Below are positions 53,133 through 64,000 of a stretch of 64,000 nucleotides of DNA, piece by piece. The notes below the pieces were generated by a model, which saw nothing but the letters and a program-made list of their open reading frames with translations, searched no databases and had not been told where the DNA came from. Both the position numbers and the translations under genes were made by a program. The stretch comes from Aristolochia californica (Eukaryota > Streptophyta > Magnoliopsida > Piperales > Aristolochiaceae). Position 1 is the stretch's first letter; every line of letters begins with the position of its first letter. Where the stretch lies: positions 26,925,208 to 26,989,207 of the forward strand of contig JARWKL010000009.1 of the NCBI GenBank assembly GCA_029961685.1, read 5' to 3'.

Positions 53133-54258
53133 TTCTGATGAAATTTATTGAACCGGGAGCCAAATAGCCCAAAAAAAGGAAAAAGAGAGAGGAAAGAAAG
53201 AAAATAAAGAAACATTGATATAAAAAAAAGAAAAAGATCAATGGGAGGGGGAAGCCATATTCATAAGATGGCTTTGAAGAGTTAACCCTCCCTTAAGAAA
53301 GTATTCCACCTTAAGTGTTTCTTTGGGACCCAAGAAGCTTGAGAGCCTGAAATAATATCAGCAATAAGAAGAAACTGATGTGTGAATCTCGAAAGAGGGT
53401 CACTTGAGCCTGCTTCCGAATGTTGATAGAGGATGAGAGCCCCCCTCAATATAGGTACTGCTTGAAATAAAGAGTAAGGCCATGAAGAACAGCCCCATCT
53501 CTTCAGCTTCAGTGGAGTCCCCCACACTTAAAGAGGCCTGAATACAATACCGAGCTGCAGCCATCATGGTGACAAGCAGCACTACCAATCCCTCCCAGCC
53601 CTGGATTCCCCAATCAAAATTGAGCTTCACTGAGCCTGGGAAGGAGGGATCTGAGATGTAATCCTGATGATACATATGGGGAAGCTAGTTGCAATGTTTG
53701 GCCAAATGAGGTGAAGAGCAGCACCTGTATAGTCCTAAAATCATCGGTGAACTGGGTTGTAGCAAAGACCATATGAATCAATTATTCAATGACAGTGCCT
53801 AGTGAACCATATTGGTTAGAGAAAATTCGGTTATTGCTCTCAAGCTGCAGACACCAGGGGACAGCAGCACTAACAATCTTCCAGAGTGAGGTGCCGAGCT
53901 TGGGAGGGAAACGGAGGAAATTTCAAAAAGTCATTCAGATATTTTTTTGGGGGAAACTGAGAGATAAGCCAAACCTCCTAAAAGAAGAGCACCACATTTC
54001 ATAAACAAAGGGACAACTAAGTGGAGATGATCAATAGGTTCTTCAACTGCATCACTGAAATGGCAACTCTGATTTGGGGCCTGGAAAATGCAGCTGTGGA
54101 GAATGCCACTAGTGATCCCTTGCTGCGATTTCCAATGGAAGGCCTTCACCTCTGGGTGGCAATACTTTTGCAAGCAGCAGCTGGAGTCTTTCAGGAGGAG
54201 AGGCAGAATCATCAACAGGGGAGGCATAGGAGGAGGCTATGAAGAGCTTTCCTAAAGA
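53133..54258 (-). pseudogene. LINE-E 3' fragment (zinc-binding region and RNase H)
   Basis: Minus strand: zf-RVT-like HSCIFQAPNQSCHFSDAVEE, then PIDHLHLVVPLF (53980-54110), and an RNase H entrance VKLNFDWGIQGWEGL, then GDSTEAEEMGLFFMALLF (53450-53620). Numerous frameshifts. Upstream, hAT2 adjoins at 54267; no convincing continuation of LINE-E was identified right of hAT2. Confidence 0.65.
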
Positions 54259-54266
54259 CTCATCAA
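54259..54266 (+). other. Target-site duplication of hAT2, left copy
   Basis: CTCATCAA here against CTCAGCAG at 56765-56772: six of eight bases match, consistent with an aged hAT duplication. Confidence 0.65.
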
Positions 54267-54356
54267 TAGGGGTAGCATCGAGTCGAGCCAAGCTTGAAAC
54301 CTGCATATGTTCAAGCTTGGCTTGATCTGAATACTTCGAACTCGAGCTCAATATAT

Positions 54357-54361
54357 AAATG
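54357..54361 (+). other. Target-site duplication of LTR remnant, left copy
   Basis: AAATG is repeated exactly at 54999-55003. Confidence 0.75.
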
Positions 54362-54998
54362 TGTTAAATTTAGGATTCCTTTTGATGTAGGGATCCTAAA
54401 TTTAATGCTCTGATACCATGTTAAATTTAGGATCCCTTTTCCAATATTCCGAGCAAAAAGGGGAAGAAGGCTCTCGGGTAGAGAGAAGAAGAGAAGAGGA
54501 ACAAGGTGTGCGCCAAGCAAAGAGTGAGAGATTTACTCAAGAGAAAATTGTAGAACTTGATTAATTCCGAATTACAACACCTCTATTTATAGTAGAGGAA
54601 GTGATAGAGTCCTTAAACAATTAACCTTTAAATCTCCTAATTACATTTCAACTCTAACTCTCTAAGATAAGTCTATCATGAAAGGATTACACAATCTAAT
54701 AGATTTATAATATAAGTTGAACTATAATTCTTCTTCAATAATGTGGAAATAAGGAGGAGGCCAGCTCGTGGCCTTATCCTTGTGGGTCCCACGTGATCTT
54801 CCAATTCATATTGATAAGATTCCAGCTCGTGGTATCTTTGTGGGTCCCACTTGATCTTCAAGTCTTCTAACTCATTTCAGTTTGTGCTTATTATCTTCTT
54901 AACTCGTGCTAGCTTGGGTGAGGACTCTTCTTGGCATCCCATGTCCTCATGGTGGGTCCCACCAGCTTGTGCACCATGGTGGGTCCCTCATTGTAACA
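54362..54998 (-). mobile_element. Internally deleted LTR element: one LTR, primer site and an LTR stub
   Basis: On the minus strand: a full LTR (54998 to 54419, opening TGTTACAATG and ending AAATTTAACA), the primer site TGGTATCAGAGC (54418-54407), about 28 bases of leader, and only the last ~18 bases of the second LTR (GGAATCCTAAATTTAACA). The whole is flanked by AAATG. The LTR is the same family as the solo LTR at 24062-24605. Confidence 0.8.
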
Positions 54999-55635
54999 AA
55001 ATGCTATATATTTGCATAAAATTATACCAAAGTACTATACATCTACATAAAATTGTTGATAAACACTACATAAAATTATACATAAAAAATGTCCAATAAT
55101 CTAACACAAAAAATTTAAATGAAATTACAATATCAAGCTTATGATCACTCAAACAAAAACTATAAATCTAGTATAAATTTAGATTAGTTAGATAAAAATT
55201 ATAAACCAAATATTAAACTCAAAATTCGTAATTTTATTATTCACAACCACAAAATTTAACTGGTTTTAACAATGAGAACTCATTCCTAAAAAACTAAAAT
55301 GAATGACTAACTCTAGCTTTTTCTCTTTGTACTAGAAAACAATATGCTAAGTCCCCGTTCACATGAGCAAAATCTCTACCTATGACAAAAACAAAGTTTC
55401 CATTATAGTGTCAGATGTTGAAAAGGGATACACAAATCGAAATTCAATATATAAACACGAACCCAAAAGGCATATATACATTTCAAACGGAGGATACATA
55501 AAGATACGAACTAACCCAAAAGGCTTATTCTTTTTCACTACGTATTCCTCTTCAAACGGTCATATTCATTTCATTTTCAGAAAAGGAATTTCAGCGGCAA
55601 GGTGAGCAAAGATTCTCTGAGAAGACCGATGTGTG

Positions 55636-55793
55636 TATTGGAAGGGGATACACAAATCCAAATCCAAATTTATCATAAAAAACTTTTGATCACTAAAAGG
55701 CACACAAATAAATATATTGGAAGGGGATACCCAAATCCAAATCCAAATTTATCATAAAAATCTTTTGATCACTAAAAGGCACACAAATAATTA
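55636..55793. repeat. 79-bp tandem duplication in hAT2
   Basis: Two nearly identical units start TATTGGAAGGGGATAC at 55636 and 55715 and share AAATTTATCATAAAAA and ACTAAAAGGCACACAAATAA. Confidence 0.9.
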
Positions 55794-56772
55794 TCATTGA
55801 TTTACCCAACCCTTGCCACTTGTTTGTTGTAATATAGGATACACAAACTAATCATATTGGTTAAAATGAACGCAAAAACAAATCCTAAAGAAATCAAACG
55901 AGATCAACTAAAATATTTTTAAAAGTGGATGTATGAAGACCAAATAACATTACAATGCATCGAGCTAGTAATCAAGGCGATGACAAAAGTTGGCATAAAA
56001 CTCTTAATCATGAAGTCCAACACGATCAACGAATTCTAGTAATCTCCAAGAATTGTTAGAAATGATAACTCAAAAATCAATTTCCAGGAAGCATGCAAAA
56101 TAGGGTAAAATTTCAATATCTTCTTGATAAAAAGAAAAATAGAAAAGAAAAAAATCAAACTTTTCACAAAACCAAATCTCTACATCCTCAAAATCATAAG
56201 AATTTTTTTTGACAGACTTACCTTTTACATCTCTTTTCTTCCATCGGCCACACCAACAGTGGCTTACAACCAGTTGAAGGATAAAGAATTGAAGAATGAA
56301 GAGGCTGAGGAATAGGGTAGGACGAGGTACGAAGAAAATCGGCATCACAATTTTAGAAAAGGGCATCCAGGGAGTTCGAAATCAATTTTTTCGAGTCAAT
56401 CGCTCAGATTAATTACGAAATTGGAGAAACAGATTGTTGCAGAGGATTAGAGTTTGCATCAGTTGTGGTTTTCCTGTCAACTGGCCTTTGGATTTTTGAA
56501 GAAAATGTCCGACATCGAAGGAGGAATCGAAGACGAAGGGCGAACTTATCTAAAGTTGTGAAAGGGTTTAGCATTTAAGTAAACAAGTCGGATCGTGAGC
56601 TCGTGAACCGAACCATGACTCAGTAGAGTTCTGCTCATTTACTTAATTGAGCTCAAATGCTTGCTCGAACTCGATTCGAGACTAATTCGAATCGATCTGA
56701 ACCAAGCCGCAGCCGAGCCAAGCTCGAGCTTTTCATGAACTAGCTCGGTTCGATGCCACCCCTACTCAGCAG

Positions 56773-57000
56773 TTCAGATTTGGTATTTGTCTCCTCTCCC
56801 AGTGTACCAAAATTGATTAAGGAGGCATTGGGGCCTTATAATATCAGAATCATTATCAATTTAATACCCTATATCTGAGTTTAGGTCCTGACCACCTCTT
56901 TATGCTGCAACTTTGGAATCAACATTTGAGATGGTAGGATTACTAACAGCACTGAAGATCAAGGGAAACATGTTAGCAAGTCAACCATTACTGGTCCATT
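56773..57000. other. Unassigned stretch right of hAT2
   Basis: No motif recognised. It is either a continuation of LINE-E (minus) or the start of LINE-F (plus). Confidence 0.3.
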
Positions 57001-58700
57001 TGTCATGATCACGACAACCAACACCAATTCTGATAGACCTTTAGAAGAAAAGGGGAGGGCCCCTCAGATAGCTTTCCTGATGGATGAGTTAGTTCGGGAT
57101 TTGACTCTTGGCGGAAGATGCGGATTACACGAAAACTATTTCCAAAGGTCAGAACTGCTAGAGGTTTTGAAGCCTTCTTCACTGTGGAGGTCCAACATCC
57201 TCATGGTCCTTTTGAATCAACATCTTCATTCCCACCGCTTTTGACGAATTCGATTCGAGGGGACAACACTTGGATGAGGCCTCATAAAGCTACCCACTCA
57301 AGAGATCTGGTGAAGAAGAAAACCTTTCTACACTTTTTTTTAGGGAACCTTATAATTTGGATGTGACCACATAAAACATTGTGATGTTGCTATTGTAAAT
57401 TGAAGTATGGGTTGCAGCCAGGAGGAGTGTGACTGGATTACCTCTGACCTCCAAATACTTTGTAACCCCACCATTTCTTTTTTGGGGAACAACAGGTGGT
57501 TGATCCGATTGGGCAATTATGTAGATTGTTAGATAATTCTTGCAACTTGGAGCTCATCTTTGCCTATTCTGTCCTCTTCAATTACCGTATGACATGGATC
57601 CACATCAACGAAATCCTTTAGAGTTCGGACGAAGATTTTTGGATTTCCAATTGAAGTTTGGATTGATGAGTTTTTTCGTCTATATTGACGGATCTCAACA
57701 AGGTCTCTATGGTCAACGATAATAAACAACATCATTGACCTTGCATTTTGCATGCATTAGAATTTTCTCCTATAATTGCAACATCAAGGACTGATGAGTG
57801 AATGTGGTTATGGGAGATGTCACTTTTGCAGTGCACTTGCAGCTTGAAGTTGTGGCTATGAATGAGCTTCTTGTCAGAGGTGAAGGCGAAGGTGAAGGTG
57901 AGGTGACTCGGTTGTGTCCCAATCTGCACACCAATATCTCCACCAACCCCATCTCCTGACAACATTAATAGCTCTCACCACACTACCCTTCATCCATTGA
58001 TTACGAGCCACAATCATTAGAATACTCACATCACACCCCTCATCCATTGACTGCAAGTCATACCCTACCTAACCCGCCCATAAATACCAACATCAACCTC
58101 ACTACCAAAAATAACTAGCCAGATATTGGGGAAACTAGGGAAAGTTCAACTCTAATTCACTCAACATCCTCCTGTTGAACCCTGCCACACAGTATAACAC
58201 CACAATCCCATCAACCCTCTCCATTCTTCCCCTCACATACGCCAGAAAAAAAACCCTCCACGGACCACATACTGAACTCCAACATCTATGGCCAACTGAC
58301 GTCTCTCCTCTCATTGATCTATGTCAAATTATGTGCTCCTCACCTTCTCATAGTGTTTGTTCATCAACTCATCACTCTACCTCTCTAAATTCCTTTGGAT
58401 CCTCCCGTTTTTTGTCAACTCTTTAGTTGCTAGAGCCTACAATAAAGCTATAGGGAGATTGAGGGTGACAATTTTGATGCAAAGACAGTTGGTGGCGGGA
58501 GAAACAACGCAAAAAAACAGGGAAAATCTGAAGTGAACTCTCTTGGGATGGCCTTGAAGAAGTCCCAAACTTCTCACTTCTTGATTTTATTGAAGGCTAG
58601 AGGAAACAATATGATGAGGAAACTTGGCAATGGATGTTAGAGTTCGGAAACCGTTTTCACGAAGTTATGAGCAAAGATGTGAAAAATGAAGGAGTTGCAT
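57001..58700 (+). pseudogene. Probable LINE-F ORF1 region
   Basis: It lies directly upstream of a plus-strand LINE endonuclease and shows only short open frames (57005-57244, 57118-57366, 58175-58426). The last is Ser/Thr/Pro-rich like the tail of plant LINE ORF1. No zinc knuckle or DUF4283 core is readable, so the assignment rests on position. Confidence 0.4.
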
Positions 58701-61700
58701 AAAAGAAGGTAAAAGATGATAGTGGTCTCAGGGAATGTCAAAGAGTCGGGAATCCTAGGAAGGAGCAGCTGTTAGAACTTTGTTGGAGTCAAGGAAAACT
58801 CTATTATTTGTTCTCCATGAAACAAAGATACAAACAACCACTAATTTAATTGTGTGGGATTTATGTTGCATTCCCCTACCAGATATGCTCTTGGAGCTGC
58901 AGGAGGTTTCTTATGGCTTGGGACAAAGCTATTTTGGAACTGGAAGATTATAAAATTGGAGAATTCTCCATCTGTATCAAGTTTAAGGATAGAGAAGCTG
59001 GGTCCACCTGTTGTCTTGGTGGTGTCTATGTGCCTTGTCGAAACAAGCAATGTGCTCACCTATGGGATGAGTTGTCCTAGGTGGTTTGTTGACAACTTCC
59101 TCGGTTATTTGCTTGGAATTTTAACACAATTCATTTTGTAATGAGAAATTCTGTCTTCTGTTGGCATCTCAGCTTCCATGAGATGTTTCTGTGATTTTAT
59201 ATGAACTTGTGAAGTGGAAGAAATCCTTACATTGGGCAAATTGTTTACTTGGAGCAATAAGCAGTTGACACTGATTTTATCTAAATTGGATAATTTTTTG
59301 TCTGCTAGATTATATTTGATAACTGGCCCATTTTGCTAGACACAAAATTGAGTGCTTGGCGAATAAACCTCTTTCATTACAAGAATTCATGGTTAGAAGA
59401 CTAGATTTGCTGTAAACTCATGGAAGAATGGTGGAAAGAAGCCACTATTGAAAGACCGAAGTGTGGTCTCATTGCCATGAAGTTGAAGGTTCTGAAAAGG
59501 AAACTTTAAACCTGGGCCAAAGTCAAGAAAGGGACCATCTCTGCCCAAATGAACAAGTGGATGCCCTCTTCCTGCTTGAAGAAGATAAACTCGTCTCCTC
59601 CTCTGAGCTTTCTAATTTTGTCTCCGCTCCACCAAATTTCAGACTCTAAGCAACCATGATAGAGTCAAATGGAACCAATGAACAGAGCTCTACACTGAGG
59701 AATGCAGCAGCAGGCCAGCTCTCAGCCAACTTCCTCTTCAAAGCTTGACAAAGGCTCAACGAGAATGGCTTGAGGCACCTTTAACTCAGAACAAACTCGA
59801 GGAGGCAGTTACTCAAATGCCCTTGGGCAAGGTCCTTTGATTCGATGGCTTAACGGAGAGTTTCTTTGAGGTGGTCTTTTATGGCAGAAGATATTAAGCG
59901 AATGATGGATGAGTTCTACAAAAATGGGATAACATTCAGGAATTGTGGGGCATCTTTTGTCGTGTTAATTCCGAAGAAGGAGAATGTTGAATTGATATCT
60001 GATTTCGTCCAATTGGCTTTATCTCGGGTGCTTACAAGTTTGTGTTCAAAGTTTTGGAGAGGCTAAAACGTGTCCTACCTCATTTAATTAGCAAGGAGCA
60101 GAATTTGTTTATCCTTGATACTGCTATGGGAAGAGCATGAGATACTGGTCATGCAGAGTACGAACTCTCGAATAATGCACAAGTTGGATTTTAAGAAGGC
60201 CTTTGACAGAGTTTGCTTGAGTTATCTTGATCCTTGGCTCGATAGCATGGGCTTCGGGAAAAAATGGAGATAATGGATCTAAAGTTGCATCTCTTTGGTT
60301 CTTGATTCGATGGTTATTATTGATAGTGCTTGGGGATACTTCAAGGGTTCTAGGGGATCCCACCTCGCCTCTTCTATTTGACATCATGGCCAAAGGTCTT
60401 ACCAATCTCTCTTGGCTTGCTATAAATATTGATTCTCTAATGCCTTTTTTAATGATGGAAGAATGAGCATATTTGGGGAGGGGACAGTGGAGCAGGCCAT
60501 ACACATCAAAGCTCTTCTCAATATCTATGAATTGATGTTTGGGTAAAGAATAAATTGGAGTGAAACAACTCTATATGGTTTGAATGTCCATCTGAGTCCT
60601 TTGGAGGCTATGGCTACTAAGCTTGGATGTTGCAATGGAACCCTTCCTGGTATATCTTGGATTGCCTCTATTTGTCGGCAGAATGGATAAAATTCTTTGG
60701 AACTCGGTCCTTCAGGAGCTGCATACTCGTCTCTCTACTTGGAAACACAGGCTTATTTCCAAAGCAGGTTGACTGACCCAAATTCAGTCCTATTTTTCTG
60801 GTATACTTGCCTACTCTCTCCATTCTCCATTGCCCAGTCACTGTAGCTAATCGGATTGAGAAGTTTGTTGGTACTTCCTTTGAAAGGGGTCAGCTGAGGG
60901 ATTCAAGCATCATTTTGTGAAATGGACTCAAGCTTGCAAGCCAAATATTTATGAGATGTTGATAATTTGAAGGATCAAAGATTTTAGTACTGCTCTTTTA
61001 ACAAAATGGTGCGGGCAAATTAACATTTTTTTATATTTACCTTGAGTTCCTTTGTCACGAAAAAGATAGGTGAAGATGGAGCTCACTGGTGGTTGGGTGG
61101 GGGCTCTCGTGGCTGGCTCTGTTGTCATTGGAGATACATTTATCATAATTTTAGTCACTTCACTCAGCACATCCAATTCTTTCTTGGCAATGGGAATTGG
61201 CTTTATTTTTGGTTTGATCTTTGGGTCAACAATTCTCCTTTGAAAGTTAGCTGTCCTCGACTCTTCAACTTGGCTTGAGATAAGATGGTCTTCCTCTCTA
61301 GCATCACTACTGTTGGAGCTTTTAGGATGCTAATTGGAGTTCCCTATTGTGAAGTGAACAACCATGACACCATTGACATACACAATCTTATCAAGAATCT
61401 GGATTGTCTTTATTTCTAGCAGGATCAACTGGATAAAATGATGTCGTGCCTGCAGCAAATGGCTCTTTTTCTCTTGCTTCTTGCTACAGCTATTGACCAA
61501 GGACTCCTCTTCCATTAGCCTGATGTTGTCTTCGCATGAAATGTTCCTTGTCCTCCAAAGATGCATTTCTTCATTTGGAGCTCTTCATGGAAAATTCCTG
61601 ACTGGAGACAACCTTCTCAAGAGAGGTTCCTCCATTGTCAGTCCTCTTTGCGCCCTCTACAATTCAGTGGTTGAGTCAGTTGACTACCTGCTCCTTCGCT

Positions 61701-62440
61701 GTGATAATAATTGGAACATTTGGGGATATTTCTTTGATTCATTTTGCCCTCATATCTGAACACCTAGCACACTTTTTAGCTTCATAGAAATCTATTCCAA
61801 CAACCTTCTCCTGATTCTTGGTTCCACCATGCGTAAACCTACTTTGGTATTCGTGCCTTGGGCAGTTTGGGGAGAGCGCAACCAGCACAGTTTCAGACAA
61901 AAGTCTTCTCTATGGAAGGTGGCTGCTGAATAATCAAATCCCAGCTGATTTGTTAGCTCTACACGTTGGAGTTATTTCAGGATGTGTAGGGGTGGTTTTT
62001 TAGAAGCAATTTGCCTCAGGTTGCCCTTCTCTAGAGGGTGACCTAAGCAAGTTGGATTTTGATGGATCGTCCCTTGGAAATTTTGGTCCTTCCGGCTTTG
62101 GTAGTGTTTTTATGAACTTTAGTAGCATGGTCCTTTCTTAGGCTGGGGCCTTGGGCATTTCTGATTCAACTTCAGTTGAGTTGCAAGCTCTATGTCATGG
62201 ACTTAGAATTTTCAAGGATAGAATTCAGGGGCAGCTTCACGTTAAGCACTCTAATAGCACATTATCAGTTGGTGAATGGGAGCCAAGTCTCCCTTTTGAT
62301 GGCATTGGCACCATTTATTTGGAGATTTTGGATTTGTCTTCCAATGTTGTTTGTAGTTGGAGTCATGTTCATGGATCAACAAATTTTCTTGCTGATTCTT
62401 TAGCTAGAGAGGAGGTTTCCTCCAATCCTTCATTGTAAGG
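58701..62440 (+). pseudogene. LINE-F ORF2: endonuclease, RT, zinc-binding region, RNase H
   Basis: The endonuclease begins near 58713 (IVVSGNVKESGILGR) and continues with AILELEDYKIGEFSICIKF and CLGGVYVP near 58930-59040. RT: MDEFYKNGITFRNCGASFVV and LIPKKENVELISDF at 59893-60006, and LDFKKAFDRVCLSYLDPWL at about 60184-60240. The catalytic region near 60440 reads FFNDGRMS instead of FADD. zf-RVT: ALHGKFLTGDNLLKRGS and SPLCALYNSVVESVDYLLLRC at 61580-61700. RNase H: LDFDGSSLGNFGPSGFG near 62050 and HVHGSTNFLADSLAREE near 62366-62420. Many stops. A 3' tail lies near 62485-62515. It fills most of CBL intron 3. Confidence 0.82.
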
Positions 62441-62515
62441 GATCCCACTTTGTAGTGTTTTTCATGCTTGCCTTCGGGCTTTAATGAAAAATGTCTTTTC
62501 TAAGAAAAAATTATT

Positions 62516-64000
<1,485 letters not shown>

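Larger units (their letters stand above)
54267..56764. mobile_element. Non-autonomous hAT-type transposon, hAT2, with nested LTR remnant
   Basis: It starts TAGGGGTAGCATCGAGTCGAG and ends CGGTTCGATGCCACCCCTA, the same termini and CGAGC-rich flanks as hAT1 and hAT3. An LTR-element remnant (54362-54998) with its own 5-bp duplication lies near the left end; without it the element is about 1.86 kb. The interior has a 79-bp tandem duplication (55636-55793) and no transposase. A short open frame near 56507 (MSDIEGGIEDEGRTYLK) is too small to name. Confidence 0.8.

Noticed and set aside
56070..56366. 98-residue minus-strand frame with Phe/Ile-rich ends inside hAT2
   Set aside because: AT-rich composition explains it; I could not match it to any family, so I do not call it captured cargo.
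57005..57244. Possible host exon (79 residues) to the right of hAT2
   Set aside because: It has no recognisable domain, frameshifts follow directly, and it precedes a LINE endonuclease, so a LINE ORF1 remnant is more likely.

Overview
This is nuclear DNA of a flowering plant. The one host gene I recognise is a calcineurin B-like calcium sensor (CBL2/CBL3 type), a family restricted to plants and some protists. It lies on the + strand. Its first four coding exons are at 48500-48623, 52543-52625, 52742-52801 and 63161-63269; the rest of the gene lies beyond the right edge. All exon joins have GT..AG borders and keep the frame, giving 125 intact residues. A likely non-coding first exon ends near 33135. 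If so, the gene covers about half of the window, and its introns (about 15.3, 3.9, 0.1 and 10.4 kb) are swollen by transposons. I cannot name the species.

Almost everything else is transposon debris, and most coding regions are broken by stops and frameshifts. Region 1-10338 is a nest: a minus-strand Ty3/gypsy element has a plus-strand Ty3/gypsy chromodomain element (1666-10155) inside its LTR, and that element is split in its integrase by a non-autonomous hAT transposon (6418-8895) with an 8-bp target duplication. Region 10340-13160 holds two Ty1/copia pol remnants. Region 13830-22269 holds LTR elements with no detectable coding capacity, some nested in each other; one LTR family carries a variable number of 55-bp terminal repeats. 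Region 22270-25690 is another Ty1/copia pol, interrupted by a solo LTR (24062-24605) with a perfect 5-bp target duplication. A second hAT-type element (about 25692-27381) carries what looks like a captured fragment of a PWWP-domain protein gene. Region 27451-32520 is a run of long, Sirevirus-like LTRs filled with TGATCGATCA palindromes.

From 32930 onward the sequence reads as the CBL gene with insertions. The putative 5'-UTR intron (33136-48468) contains a possible MITE, at least five LINE fragments or copies, a 434-bp TRIM element (40907-41340) and a truncated LTR. The best-preserved LINE (43158-47197, minus) has 19-bp target duplications and a poly-T (poly-A) border. Intron 1 holds the 5' part of a LINE (about 49020-51030, minus). 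Intron 3 holds a LINE 3' end (53132-54258, minus), a third hAT-type element (54267-56764) with an LTR-element remnant inside it, and a long degraded plus-strand LINE (about 57000-62515).

The features most worth a second look are the CGAGC-rich hAT family with its putative captured PWWP-protein fragment, the LTR family with copy-variable terminal repeats, the TRIM with a 42-bp internal repeat array, and the transposon load carried by an apparently intact CBL gene. No rRNA, tRNA or CRISPR feature was seen.
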